64,000 bases of DNA, taken from assembly GCA_025765615.1 (NCBI GenBank), contig JAIVFJ010000013.1:186001-250000 (forward strand). Direction: 5' to 3'. A program made the position numbers and the translations under genes. This document shows, in pieces, positions 44,301-54,804 of this stretch (position 1 is the stretch's first letter; each line of letters opens with the position of its first letter). A model generated the notes under the pieces. It made no database searches, was not told where the DNA came from, and saw nothing but the letters and a program-made list of their open reading frames with translations. This stretch comes from Zopfochytrium polystomum. Taxonomy: Eukaryota; Chytridiomycota; Chytridiomycetes; Chytridiales; Chytridiaceae.

Positions 44301-44889
44301 TGTGCGCGCGGGATCCACCCCTTCCGCGTCGCCCGCCACCGCCCATCCGCGCTCTGCGTCCGCCCTTGCCTCTGCGCCCGCAGCGGCGGCCGTCGCCGCC
44401 GGGGGCGGCGGCGGGCGGAGCAACAGCGGCGCAGCGGCGACGCCGATCGCGCGCCTCGCGGTTCTGACGCCACGCGCGCTGTACCTGTTCCACCAGCACC
44501 CGGACGACGCCGACGGCGTCCTGGCCAACCGCAGCATGGACCCGTCCTACTACGCCCGCGTCGCCGTCGCCGCCGTCCACATTACGCCGGGCGAGACGCA
44601 CTACGTCGAATCCGTGCCGCGCCGGAAGGGCGCCTTCGAGGTCACAGGGCGGACCAGGCTGTTTGTGGACGATGGCGGTGCACCAGCGTCGGCGTCGTCG
44701 TCGTCATTGGGCTTTGGGAGGGGCCGGACGAGGCGCAGCTCGGCCGGAGAGGCGGCAGCGGCCGCGTCGGCGACGGGTGTCGTGGGAGTCGAGGAGACGC
44801 GAACGTGGCTGATTGTCGTCGGCGATGACGCGAAGCGGAGGGTGTGGACGGACATGCTGTCGAGGCTGCTGGTCGACGCAAAGGTTTAG
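41338..44889 (+). CDS. Ser/Ala-rich protein with PH-like C-terminal domain, 1183 aa, single exon
   Basis: The frame is open further upstream, but ATG 41338 (MAWTFAQAT) is the first Met after the CA microsatellite. The N-terminal two-thirds are disordered and Ser/Ala/Thr-rich, with one short coiled helix near ELQTTMHELEIIESTL. At about 43255-43640 come three to four copies of a motif like GAExEYRAPSMxR-x-SRxSFLFxR. The last ~150 residues (ARLAVLTPRALYLFHQH ... HYVESVPRRKGAFEVTGRTRLFV ... RTWLIVVGDDAKRRVWTDML) have the strand/helix pattern of a PH domain with Ala/Ser inserts. A membrane- or cortex-linked adaptor is possible; this is inference. Confidence 0.65.
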   Translation: MAWTFAQATSPPHAQPQLQPAGSSSIANNTSASISTVVAGTVTGTVRLGGGGGGVGGIAVAPGRSQSDVTPGAAAAAPINQHHTLTPSGAPGDSGLSGAPEQPPQPAVAEVAAAAAAVAAAAAFSAGLSPPLAKQEDNVAAAVVIPAKAVMARRHTAANAAISSNNGSVMAATTPGGYGRSHVPHSSNSAAATHRGAIAIMNGLGRSLSYSYSQSTTVSFLNNPLWIDSSNNNTAQASPRSSTDSTEAARTSLDLPKRSTHRTSTSTVGTSATTASGASSAAPKSHRRAESGNATAKSAFGRTVKHSSSSRSISRRLQRQLELQDALANPPTARRMSSASMTSSTQTPRLSMDSSVSTGDNEKEDIPIADLEVALMTVLDHRHASPKLASLLGGNITNGNSSVRSSNSIRSSRSNISALSGLAGLDGAYGNIEDSGSDDASDADEIDHFSLLDGLAARALASIATIKTSSLAQTRASMGLAASRAEASSVSSTLTAIVPTTVEKHAQPGDRHSEVEHESMEANAHDLRTPTALSSHVEATLDKYLSELQTTMHELEIIESTLTVSPVCHTTLAPVGLERAISNPDLNGASPSAKPSSTPLVPTPPKEASARVRGPLQQHERFGSLLRSSGNPTPQQQATPLGAEDESRAPRLVSRPSVRGPRSSFLFSRPSTANTMVAQPPAQGAEEEYRAPSMKRAGSRSSFLFGRSGGAAPQPSALGAESEYRAPSMSRGSRNSFMFSRGSGAADDDNVRGRPPSRSSRSSFMMPRKNKGEDVGMTGADYGRSTSTTPDPGSRPSAAATAAASKRRSRSISSFSFSFFGKSNNAKAAAADAKASSKSLHRGSTLFGGSRGASTDRAVSATPNPDEERPRSRSRNRWSLVDAVTRARSVSPHGPTESALPAPTPPPNVPRSSSRSSILRSRSRSPHRPVSYVGPAPLPPNGASTLLPATTASSSSLPRPTSHGPAHGAAPPALHSLLTSPSTLHLASVRAGSTPSASPATAHPRSASALASAPAAAAVAAGGGGGRSNSGAAATPIARLAVLTPRALYLFHQHPDDADGVLANRSMDPSYYARVAVAAVHITPGETHYVESVPRRKGAFEVTGRTRLFVDDGGAPASASSSSLGFGRGRTRRSSAGEAAAAASATGVVGVEETRTWLIVVGDDAKRRVWTDMLSRLLVDAKV

Positions 44890-45944
44890 TGCTGTTTATG
44901 CCTGGTGCCAAACATCGTTATTCCAATATCTGAACGTTTCATTTCGTTTTCCGCAACCATCCCAAAAAAAAAAAAAAAAAAAAAAAAAAACACTACCACC
45001 AGTCGGCTCCCGCCCGCCGATCCTCCCGAAGCACGCTTGACCTGTCCTCTCCCGGACCCGCCCTCTCGTCGTCGACGCCACTGTCGCCGCCGGCACCGTT
45101 GGCGTCCGCGACGCCGTCGTTGTCCAGGTCGTCCGTAGCGCGGCCGCCGTCGACGACGCCCTCGGCGCTGAGTAACGCTTAAAGGGGAGGCGTGTGGAAG
45201 AGAAGCAAAGGAAAAAAAAAAAAAGAAAAAAAAAAGAGAGAGACCAGGGGTGTGAATGGGCTAATTTTGCATGTTTTGTTTGAAAGTTCGAGAGGGAGCT
45301 CTCTGCCCCCAATCTATCTATTCATTCCGTGCCCCCTTTCGCCTTCATTCCTTGTTGGTTTAATTTCTTACGTCAATCGGTGGGGGTCCCTCCTCTATCT
45401 TCTATCATGCCGCTGGTGTTGTTGTTAATTTTCTTCCCTTTTTTTTGTTTCTTGGTATTCGTTATTTCTTACCTTTCTTCCCGTTTCTAGATGAGACGGA
45501 AAGCATCGTGTTTGAGTGATTAAAGTCGAAGCAAGAGACGTGTTTAAACTGCCCCCATGCTTCCTTGGTGGCTGTTTACTCTTGCAGAAAGGTCTGTATA
45601 CTGCAGACGGGAAGGAAGGAGTGAGCTGGATTGCAAGAACATATATTGTGAGAGCGTGAGGTTGGCTGCTTGTGGGCGTCGCGATAAAAAATAAAAAATA
45701 AAAAAATTGGAACACCGAAGAAAAATAAAACTTTATTACAGCTGCGTGGAGCGGATAGAACTAGACGAGGGGGGAAGAAAATGGAGAGGGACGAGAGAGA
45801 GGTATGGATGACGAGGCAACAAGTGAAGAGAAATCCCATCCCGCCTCGCACTGTCCCCTCAGAAAGAAAGAAAGAGAGGAACAAAAAACAAAACAAAAAA
45901 AAAAAAAAATAAAGCGAAAGAAAGAAAAGAAAAAGCCACCTCAT
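44890..45944. other. Spacer between convergent genes, with homopolymer tracts
   Basis: A poly-A tract at 44964-44990 and several A- and T-rich runs (45210-45237, 45893-45910). The GC-rich part at 45000-45180 shows no domain. Confidence 0.5.
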
Positions 45945-47099
45945 CTAAAACCTCTCCTTCGCCCTCGCCGAGATAGCCCTCAACTTGGTGTACACCTTCC
46001 CAGGGCTCGACCCGAGGATCAGCGACACGCACGCGTCCCTCGCCATCTTGATGTTGGAAAACGACCCCAGAATGTGCACCTTGCAGTCCGCCACGACGAT
46101 GCGCGTCCGCGTCGCGTTCTCGATCGCAAACTTGGTCCGCCCGTCCTTGCCCACCACCCGCCCCACCGCCCGCGACAGGTTGTTGCCCGTCAACGTCTTG
46201 ACGTCCTTGGTCTCGAACGTGTCGATGTACAGGTCGTCCAGACGGAGGAGCGCCATTGCGTCCTGGAAAGTGAGCGAGAGCGCGTGTGTTTGTTAGTACA
46301 GACAGAAACCCTTCCAACCCGGTCTCGCCCCGCAAGCCTAAATCAAAAAAAAAAAAAAAAAAAAAAAAAGAGCCGCACCGCAACGTCAAATCCCAAGCAA
46401 AACGCCCTGATAAAGTCTGCGCCCTTTTGCACGGCGCCCGTGTCCTCCGTCAGCTTGCACGTCCGCATCTCCACCGCGCGGCGCTTCGTGTTCATCCGCA
46501 CCTCCAGCTTCAGGTGCTCCACCAGCGGCGTGTAGATCTTGAGCCAGTTCTTCTTGAGCGGCGTCAGCCGGTGCGGTGGGACCGGCACCGTGCGCGACTC
46601 GCGGGATTGGCCCTGGGCGGTGCGGGAGATGGGTGGTGGTGAAGAGTCGGGTTAGTGGTTTTCTGTCGAATGTGGCAGGGCCCGAAAGACGACCGACACC
46701 CATTCAGTCCCTCCTCGTTAGCAGAATATTGTTGGCGAGGGATCAATGGTGTTCCTTTTCGTTTTTCCTCCATTCCTCCATACCCCACTCCCATGCAAGG
46801 CGCAAACCGTCCCCCCAACTCCCTCGACGACGACGGGGGGGCCAATAACAAACCCCCCCCCCCCCCCCCGGCCATGAGCTTTCCTTGCGCAGGCTCACCT
46901 TCATGTCCTGCCGCCTGAGCGCGGCAAACTCTGGTTTCTTGGCCTCGATGGCGGCGACGGCGGCGGCTAGCTCGTCGTCGGGCACGTCCCGCGACTCGCC
47001 ATCGTCGTCCGCGGAAAGATCCATCTCGACCTCGACGGTGGCGGGGGCGGCGGCGGCAGGCGACTCCAGCTCGCTGGCGGCGATCACGACGGCGGACAT
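45945..47099 (-). CDS. PNO1: PNO1/Dim2, KH-domain pre-rRNA processing factor, 250 aa, three exons
   Basis: Exons 47099-46899, 46612-46379 and 46262-45945 join in frame (phase 0). The variable acidic N-terminus is followed by the conserved core: [60 protein letters not shown], then the KH region [20 protein letters not shown] and [15 protein letters not shown]. The end [18 protein letters not shown] is typical. PNO1 binds the 3' end of 18S rRNA in pre-40S particles and guides Dim1 methylation and Nob1 cleavage. Length fits the family (about 250-275). Confidence 0.95.
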
Positions 47100-47639
47100 T
47101 GGCTCACTTTTTTTTGCTGACCGACTGATGCTGCTTTCTCTTGGTGCTCGGATCACTGGGGGCGGCAGCGTTCCTTCCTTCGGGTTTCCTTCTGCAGAGT
47201 AGTAGTCGTAGCAGTGGGGGGGCGTCAGGTAACGGCGGGTAACGTCGATGCGGTCAACTGGGGGTGATTGGAAAAAGAAAGAAAGAAACGTTGGTGGAGT
47301 GGCAGAAGCCTCTGACAAGGGTGATGCTTTTGACAAGGTCGAAAGGCACAGGTAGAAAAAAAACAATTCGGGCAAAGAGAGCTTCGCGCAATTTCCAATC
47401 AAGACGAGCCCATACCTGGGAAGTCAAGAAAGATGAGGATGAGATGAGGATGAGGATGAGGAGGAAGAAGAAGAGGAGGAGCAGGAGGAGGAGGAGGAGA
47501 AGGAGGCTCGAGGGTCACTATGCAATCAATACAGCAACGATGTAGAGTTCCAGCACCACATGGACCATCAAATAATCCGGAGGTGATACGAGTCGCTCGA
47601 GGGGGAATGCTCAGACCGCGACCTCCCGCCAAGCAGTTT
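47100..47639. other. Intergenic, GAG/GGA triplet-rich
   Basis: Promoter side of PNO1 and the 3' flank of the GMC fragment. A purine-rich triplet tract lies at about 47430-47505. Confidence 0.5.
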
Positions 47640-47945
47640 TTACCACCGCCCCTTGATCATTTCGCTAGCCACCTCTCCAATCATGATGGTCGGCGCGTTG
47701 GTGTTGCCCGAAGGAACGGTCGGCATGACAGAGGCGTCTACGATGCGGAGGTTCGCGAATCCCTTGACTTTAAGGTCGTTGGAAGAAACGACCGTAGTCG
47801 GGTCGCCCATTTTGCACGTGCCCACTGTCATTATAGGATTCTTGAGTGGGGTGGCCCAAGGTTTCGCAAAAGAGGGGACAAGAAAGAATAGTGACAAAAC
47901 GGACGGCTTACCAGAGTGATGCACAGTTATCGCGGTCCTCCGGAT
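47640..47945 (-). pseudogene. GMC oxidoreductase, C-terminal fragment
   Basis: Two exon pieces (47945-47912 and 47824-47640) joined over an 87-nt intron code VHHSVGTCKMG, then [21 protein letters not shown] and [14 protein letters not shown]. This is the conserved C-terminal flavin/active-site block (His-containing HHxxGTCKMG) of glucose-methanol-choline oxidoreductases. The rest of the gene, including the FAD-binding N-terminus, is absent. A retroelement-like endonuclease region begins about 40 bp upstream, so the gene was probably cut by that insertion or by a rearrangement. Confidence 0.9.
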
Positions 47946-47989
47946 CACCTCCCTGACGTACTATCGCAACTCCATCACCTCCTTCTTCT

Positions 47990-48850
47990 CCGCGTGGACG
48001 CCTACCTTTAACATCTCCTCCTGGAATGTTAATGGTTTGTACTCTTGGCTTAGAGTTGCTCATAAATCTGGTGTAGCCTTTGCACAACAAACCGACCCCA
48101 CAAACCGGTTTGAACCTCCTCAACTCCCAATCTTCCTGTATTGTTTGTTTGCAAGAAACCTGTCTTGGCCTAAAAAAAAAAAACCACCAGAAACTTGTTG
48201 ACGAGTTATGCCAGACTAGAGGATGGAAGTGTCTGCTTTGTGATCCTAGAACTGGAAGTAACAGCGTCGCCACCTTTCACCATTCTGAATTGAACAGAAG
48301 AGAATTCACCTTTTTAGGAGACCCTCAATACACCAAAGAAGGACATGTTGTTGTTCTACTTCTCAGACCCTTTGCAGTCCTCAACGTTTATGCTCCAAGC
48401 AGCTTCGCAGATGAGACTGGATCCTGACAACCCTACAAATGAATTTCCTTGAAGAAATTATGCAAAACTGCTCAGCCCTCTGACTGCAAGTATTTACCGT
48501 CATTGTGGCTGGAGACTTGAACATTGCGCATACCAACCTTGATGTTGACCACTCTCTTTGCCTTTGCGTGAAGAGAGAGCATGCCACTTCCCTGGCCTCT
48601 TAGAAAGCAAGACACAGTGGTTTGACAGATTCTTAGCATCTGGCTATGTCGACATGTTTCAACGTACATTCCCTTCATCCCATGGACTCACTTGGACTAT
48701 GAAGCCCTCCTGTTTGGGTGAATGGATCCCGCTGCTGTGAGTAGATTATTTCCTCGTGAGTAATGACATTGACCCTTCTAGGTATAGTGTCCAAATTCAC
48801 ACAGACCATCCCTCATTTGATGGACTTGCTATGAGCAACCATTATTGCAT
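47990..48850 (+). pseudogene. AP endonuclease / exonuclease III-like region, broken frames
   Basis: Across shifting frames the order of an APE1/ExoIII enzyme is visible: NISSWNVNGL, CIVCLQETCL (metal-binding Glu), VLNVYAPSS, VIVAGDLNIAHT (catalytic Asp-Asn), then WFDRFLASGYVDMFQRTFP, VDYFLVSNDI and HTDHPSF (late Asp-His). The WFDRFLASGYVD stretch is closer to ExoIII/APE repair enzymes than to most LINE endonucleases. At least two frameshifts and a poly-A run break it. It runs directly into integrase-type sequence at 48756-49418. Confidence 0.7.
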
Positions 48851-49418
48851 CAAGCTGCTTACAAACCTCAGCAATCTTGTGCCTACTGTTCTGACAGAAC
48901 AGGAAACTGCTGATGCCATCTCGCCGCTTGATATGACAATCGATGTGCCTGGTGAAGACAGTGTACCTGCTGTCGACACAGACGCAACAATGGAAGCCTT
49001 GCATGAGAGTTTCCCATCTGAGGTTCAAGTTTTAGACAACCCACAAGCTCTGAGTTATCTTCAGAACAAAGAATCTTACTTCAGACCTATCCTTCGCTTT
49101 AGAAGACGTGGTACTCTCCCTGAATGTATTTCTCCTCATATCATGACTCAGAGAGCAGCCATGATGGTGATACGACGCAGAGTTCTCCATGCTGTGAGAG
49201 ACTCATACTCTTTCATGATGAAGAGGCTTGCCATATGTGTCCCTGACAATTTAAGGAGAAATGTCCTTAAACTTGTCCACGATGACCTCCTCTCTGGACA
49301 CCTCGGTACCAAGAAAGTATTTGATAACATCGCTGAACATTTCTACTTGCCAAGAACGGGTAGAGACCTCCGTGCAAGTTGCAAAACTTGCCAGAAAAGC
49401 AAGCCTGTGCCCTCTTGA
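48756..49418 (+). pseudogene. Gypsy-type integrase zinc-binding region
   Basis: Ends with an H2C2 finger: LVHDDLLSGHLGTKKVFDNI ... CKTCQKSKPVPS. Upstream is a poorly conserved acidic stretch. The stop after KPVPS separates it from the integrase core that follows 30 bases later in another frame. Confidence 0.8.
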
Positions 49419-49448
49419 TCTGGAGTTCTGCACCCCGTTCCTGTTGGA

Positions 49449-50293
49449 ATGTATCCCTGGGAAGGTGTAGCTGTTGACTTTGCAGGTCCTTTCAAAATGA
49501 CTCCTGGAGGTTACCACTACATTATGATTGTGATAGATTACTTCACCTGTTGGGTTGAAGCGGTCCCTGTCACAGATATCACTGCAGAAACTACCGCAAG
49601 CGTTTTAGTAGAGCAAGTGTTCTGCAGGCATGGGGTTCCTGTTTTTCTTCACTCTGACAGAGGTCTGCCGTTTCCCAGCGACTTGCTTTCTGCCCTATGT
49701 AAAGCACTTGGAACCAAGAAAACCGTCCCGTCGCCACGATGGCCTTGAGCAAGCGGTGCTGTAGAACGCTCCATTAAAAGTTTGAAGACTATGATTAGGT
49801 CTTTCACTCGTCGCCAAGATGGCCTCAAGCAAACAGTGCTGTACAATGCTCCATTAAAAGTTTGAAGACCATGATTAGGTCTTTCATTGACCAGACGACC
49901 CACGACAACTGGCTGTCTGTTCTCCCATATATCCTATTTGCATATAGAACCCACATTCACCCACTAACCAGAGAAGCCCCGATTTTCCTAATGCACGGAC
50001 ATGACTGTCAACTCCCTATTGACATGTTTTCTGGAGTAGACAGAGATGATCCCCTGAGTGAAGAGGAAAAAGCTCTTTATTCCAAAGATGAGGATGGAGA
50101 ACCCAACACTGAAACTTTGTTGTTGGATGATGACGTGTTTCCCACACTGGGCCTCGAATTCAAGTCCCAGAGCTCTGAGCCTGAGACACTTACAACAAAA
50201 GCAGTGTACCCTAAGAAAGCACTCCTGCTCTTCTCTCAAGAACCCAGTGCCTTCTTCTTCACAACTGCGGATTGTGTTTTTGAGAACAGCTAA
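49449..50293 (+). pseudogene. Gypsy-type integrase core, broken by an 80-bp duplication
   Basis: VDFAGPFKMTPGG holds the first catalytic Asp and VFLHSDRGLPF the second. The frame then breaks at an 80-bp tandem duplication (49731-49890). After it, the frame resumes with MIRSFIDQTTHDNWLSVLPYI and AYRTHIHPLTREAPIFLMHG, typical of the integrase C-terminal side. An acidic tail follows. No chromodomain is seen, so this is a different gypsy group from the element at 16895. Confidence 0.85.
49731..49890 (+). repeat. 80-bp tandem duplication in integrase
   Basis: Two units starting TCGCCAnGATGGCCT at 49731 and 49811 have a few differences between them. 80 is not a multiple of three, so it shifts the frame. 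Confidence 0.85.
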
Positions 50294-50729
50294 CCCCAGA
50301 CTCACATTCTGTCAGTATCTGCCAATGAAACTCTGGCCCTTTCTGTCAGAGTATCCCCTGCATGAAGTGCTGAGTGGGTTTATCGTCAGATACTCCATTG
50401 ATGTCCGTTACATATTTCATGAACAGAGTTCAACATTTCTCTGAACCCATTGAATGTGATTCTAATCGCATTGTCCTCGCCAGCGAAACCTAGGAAAGCA
50501 AAGCTAGAATCACCACCATCTTCACCTAAATGTTTTTGTTGGATGCAGATTAGGCCTTTCAGCTTACCTGACTTAGTGCAAGTTGCATCAGCGGCAGTGA
50601 CAAGGCCACCGTCGACATAGGAAGCTGACTTCCTAGGCTCAAATCTCAACAACTTGTACGCGGAAACACCTGCGATTGTACATGCACCCCCCAGGCTGTG
50701 TTGGCACGATCACTCTACCAACGAGCTTT
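50294..50729. other. Junction of gypsy and Helitron remnants
   Basis: No domain is recognised on either strand. A Cys-containing - strand ORF (51001-50639) crosses it but overlaps the Helitron reading frame. Confidence 0.4.
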
Positions 50730-51968
50730 ATTGCATTGCACTTGTACTCACACATCTCACTCTCACAGCAATAGGACCAAGGCAGGCACTTGTAGATCGA
50801 ACTCTCAGGTGTCGGGGCTGTGCTACCGGCCACCAACACCCTTGCAAGGTCGACGATGCCATCACTGTCGCCCCTGCGGCAGGCAAGTGCCTGTGATCCT
50901 CTCTCCAACACAGAGCCAGCAGCGTCATACAGCCAGCGGTGGGGCCAGCAGGGTGGTTCTCCACCAAAAACCTTGCAATCATCTGCACTCTTGCTCTGCA
51001 AACAGTCAAGTCTCTAGGTTGGCCGTGTTCATCTTGATTTGCTCTGCGAACAACAATAACTGAAACTGCTGCTGGGAGGCGAGGGACTTGCTTCACAAAC
51101 TCAATATTCTGCTGGCGAAAGTTTGCCACAAAGCCTCGGTGCACATTTCGACCATTGCTGCGCAGCTGATAGACAGTCATGATGGGAAGAACAGGAGAAA
51201 GCAGCATTTCTTCAACCATAGTGAGAGATCTCAGAGCTTGTCTTATTTCCAAATCAATGGTGGAGAATTCTGGGATCATGTCATTCTCAATTCCAAAAAG
51301 GGGAACCCCAGCATTCTGGTGCTTCATCAGATCTGAATGGACTTCAGAACAAAAACAGTCAGCACTGGTTAACTTACCTTTTTTGCACCGGTCACACTTA
51401 TAGTTGTTGGCCACTGGAAGTGGCATGTCTTTTGCTGGCCAAAGCTCTCTGCAAACAGTGCAGTGAAGTGAGTTGTATCGAGCCATTTTCTCGTGAAATG
51501 GAGTCATAGCAGTCTTTGCAAAAGCTGCTCAATCAGAGGACCATTTTCAGCTACATCAAACTGCTGCAAGTAGTCGCCTTGAGGAATTTGGTCCTACAGA
51601 ATGCCAATAATTAGTTTGACTGAAGCAAATATGAAAAGTTAGTCAAAGAGAGCGAAACCTGTAGTGTTGGCTCATTTGCCTCATGACTCTCATTCTCAGG
51701 CTGTGCAACTGCTTGGTTGTGCTGCGAAACTTCCTCTGCTGCAGCTTGTGCTTCACCCTGAGCAAGTGCTTGAGCACGAATGGGTGGATGAATTGGAGCT
51801 TGAGTTGCTGCTCCAACTGGAAGTCTTCTCTGTGCAGAGGCCCTTGAGACTGCTTGGCGCAGCAGTGGCAGCTTGGACTTGAACAGCAGCCTCTCGAGCG
51901 CGACGATTGGCTTCCTTTTGTTCTTCAGTCAGTTTCGGTCTGCCAGCTCTTGATCGTTTTGGACCCAT
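50730..51968 (-). pseudogene. Helitron replicase/helicase N-terminal fragment
   Basis: The start MGPKRSRAGRPKLTEEQKEA and a Gln/Ser-rich stretch are followed, after a break, by the cysteine-bearing block CTVCRELWPAKDMPL, YKCDRCKKG, then RSLTMVEEMLLSPVLPIMTV and GFVANFRQQNIEFVKQVPRL. This order is the DUF6570-type N-terminal region of Helitron PIF1-helicase proteins. The Rep and helicase domains do not follow; the frame degenerates after FLVENHP. Likely a truncated rolling-circle element. Confidence 0.75.
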
Positions 51969-52099
51969 TCTGTGTAGCAGGACTGATTTTCCTTTTCCTT
52001 TTTTTTTTTTTTTTTTTTTTTGTTTTTTTGGCTTTCACCATGGTTCCAATGAGGAAAAGTGACAGAACAAAAAAAAAAAAAAATTTTCTGCACAAACAC

Positions 52100-52130
<31 letters not shown>

Positions 52131-53084
52131 TCACATGCACTGGCCAGCAGCAGCAGCAGCAGCCTGCGATTCAGGGACGGCAGGCTGTGTTGGGACCTGA
52201 CGGCGGTGGTGGTGGTGGTGGCAGCTGCAGACGACGACAGCAGACTTACAGACGACGACAACGAGTCAGTTGCAGTGGTTGGACTGGGGTTGTTGTAATT
52301 TTCCTTTTTTTCCTTTTCTCCTCTTTTCTATTTTTTCTACTCTTTTTTTTGCTTTTTTTCCATTTTGTCTGCTTTTTTTTCTATTTTGCTTGTTTTTTTT
52401 CCTATTTTGTCTGCTTTTTTTTCTATTTTATCTATTTTGTCTGCTTTTTTTTTCCTCTTTTTTGTCCTTTCAATTTTTTCTAAATGTTTCTGACAAAACC
52501 CCTAAGCGAATTAATGATTGGTTCCCCTAATTCACTAATCAAAAATCGGGCCCTGGGGGATTCACGTGTAGAATTAAATCCTCCCCTGCTGCGCGGGCTC
52601 GGAAAAAACAACCCAGCCTCTCTCTCCATCTCTCTCACTCTCTCTCTCTGTCCACTCTGTAAACCTGTTTTCTAATTGCAATAGTGGAGAAGGGGGGGTG
52701 GGGTGGGTTTAATGTTTTTTCTTTAGTGACCAATTGAAATGCAAAATTCAAAAGGAAGTCAACGGGCTGTCAGTTTATCTGAGTGGAAGTAAACAGGTTG
52801 TCTGCCTACTTCCCTCCCTGTTTCTGAGTCTGAGAGTGGCAGTCAACCGGCCGTCAACGGATTGTCTGTCTTGCTCTCTGTCTCTGACTCTGTATGTTGG
52901 CTGTTGATGGAAAAGGAATAAAATTGTCTGCAATCTCTCACTCTCTCTCAGTCTGTTTGGCGGAACTGACTGGTTAGCAGCAAGAGGCACAAGATGGACC
53001 TGAACTTTTTGTGACTGTCAGTTATCATTCTCACAATGCCCATGGGAGAGGGGAGCCACCGCCAATGCAGACCTGGGCGCTGGC

Positions 53085-53365
53085 TTGCGCTGTTGACAAA
53101 TACTCGGAGTTTTAAGTGAAGCAGAAACCTGGTGTCAACAGTTTTCCTCCTCCTCTGCTCAAGCAGATAATATAGGAGAGGTTTTTACCCTGTGCCGGTC
53201 TTGCTTGCCTAGCAACCATTACAGTGTGTATATCATCATTATGTATCAATAATTCATAACAGAGTTTTTTTCTCTTTCTCTCCAAGTTGGGGAGAAGGAC
53301 CACCCACAAACACACATCTCCACTTCATTCACTCCTTCCACTCACTCACTCAGAGTAGACTGTTT
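53085..53365. repeat. Dispersed repeat shared with 5749-5912
   Basis: Similar to the insertion in Copia-2 over two blocks, 53085-53217 and 53344-53365, separated here by about 125 bp of extra sequence. Confidence 0.65.
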
Positions 53366-53369
53366 ACAC

Positions 53370-53475
53370 AGTCTCTTTCAAGCAGGGGGGGGTGGGGGGG
53401 GCAGCAACCCCCCCCCCCACCAGGGGGCTCAGGGGGCAGGAGCCCCTGACTCAAAAAAGAAGTTTTCTTCCCCCC
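53370..53475 (+). repeat. Dispersed GC-hairpin repeat, copy 2
   Basis: G-runs pair with a C10 run and with a second GGGGCTC...GAGCCCC hairpin, then GACTCAAAAAAGAAGTTTTC and a CT-rich tract. The G-runs could form quadruplexes. Confidence 0.6.
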
Positions 53476-54034
53476 TCTCTGTTTCTCTGACTCTCCCTCT
53501 ATCTTCTTTAAGCTCTTGGCGATCTGATTCACTGTCTTCTCTCTATCTGTCTGTCTCTCCATCTGTCTGTTGCTCTGTCAGTCTTTCAGCTTTTTATAGG
53601 CACACACACACACACTCTGTCTCTCTCTCCCCTCTCTATCTTTTTTTTGAGTAACAAAACTGCTGTGTTCCACTCAAGTGGACCAAAGTGGGCATCAGTG
53701 TCCCAAACACAGTGTGAATGTCACCACCAACCCATTCCGAGAAGCGTGGGGTGGCTGACCCCCACGAACTAAAATATTATTTCTGCTTATGATTTTGCAA
53801 AATCAACTGGGCTGTTGTTTCTATCAATCAATGATTTGTTACTCTCTGAAAAGGGCAGCAAATTTCAAAAAGGAAGGAAGTCAACAGGCTGTCTGTCTAC
53901 CTGAATGGAAGCCAACAGGTTCTCTGTGACCCATCTCTGGGAGTAGCAGTCAAAATGCAGTCAATGGGTGTCTGTCTTCCTGTCTCTGACTCTGGCTATT
54001 GGTGGACAAGTTATCAAATCATGTGGGACCTCTC

Positions 54035-54125
54035 TCTTTTGATTGGGGTGGTTGAGGGGGGCCACCCCGCAATGGGCCCAGGGGCTGGGACCCCCCTAAC
54101 ACCAAAAGCAATTTTCCCCATCCCT
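54035..54125 (+). repeat. Dispersed GC-hairpin repeat, copy 3
   Basis: GGGGGGCCACCCC, GGGCCCAGGGGCTGGGACCCCCC and then CACCAAAAGCAATTTTCCCC, in the same order as copy 2. A 14-bp palindrome CTAATTGCAATTAG lies nearby at about 54327-54342. Confidence 0.55.
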
Positions 54126-54215
54126 CTCTACTTGCCTGCCACTGCATTCATTGTGGACAGCCACACTCTTCAAATATTTTTTTAGCCTGCCACACTCTTC
54201 AGTATCTTCTTTTTT

Positions 54216-54247
<32 letters not shown>

Positions 54248-54721
54248 GGGAAGGATTGCTTACAAGTCAACAGGCATCCCTAGTCAATCTACTAAAGAAA
54301 ACAAGGCTTTGCAGGTAAACCTGTTTCCTAATTGCAATTAGTGAGGGGGGCTAATTTTTGGTGCCCAATCAAAGTTCTGCAGAAAAACTGGAAAAGGAAG
54401 GAAGAGCTGAAAAAGGAAGCCAAAACGCTGAAGAAAGACAGACAGACAGACGCCAAAGACGGAATCCAAAAATGCTCTTGATCCCAAAATGCTCTAGAAA
54501 GACAGACAGACACAGCAAGATTGCATTAGTCTCTATTTCATTCTTGCTGTGTCTCTCTCCCTCTCTCATTCTGTCTCTCTCTCTCTCTCTCCCTCTCCCT
54601 CTGTCTCTCTCTCTCTCTTCCCCCTGACTCAAAATTTTTTTTTTCACTCTGTCTCTCTGTTGTTCCACCGCTTTTTCTCTGAGCAGCCTGGCTGAGCCCT
54701 GACGTAAAAAAAAGCAACCCA

Positions 54722-54804
<83 letters not shown>

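Noticed and set aside
41185..44911. Val-Cys-rich and Arg-rich ORFs opposite or out of frame with the PH-like gene
   Set aside because: Shadows of the CA microsatellite and of GC-rich codons.
45804..46535. + strand ORF across the PNO1 gene
   Set aside because: It is antisense to well-conserved PNO1 exons and runs through poly-A tracts.
50639..51001. Cys-containing - strand ORF as a separate secreted protein
   Set aside because: It overlaps and follows the Helitron fragment in another frame, has no signal peptide, and shows no recognisable cysteine pattern.
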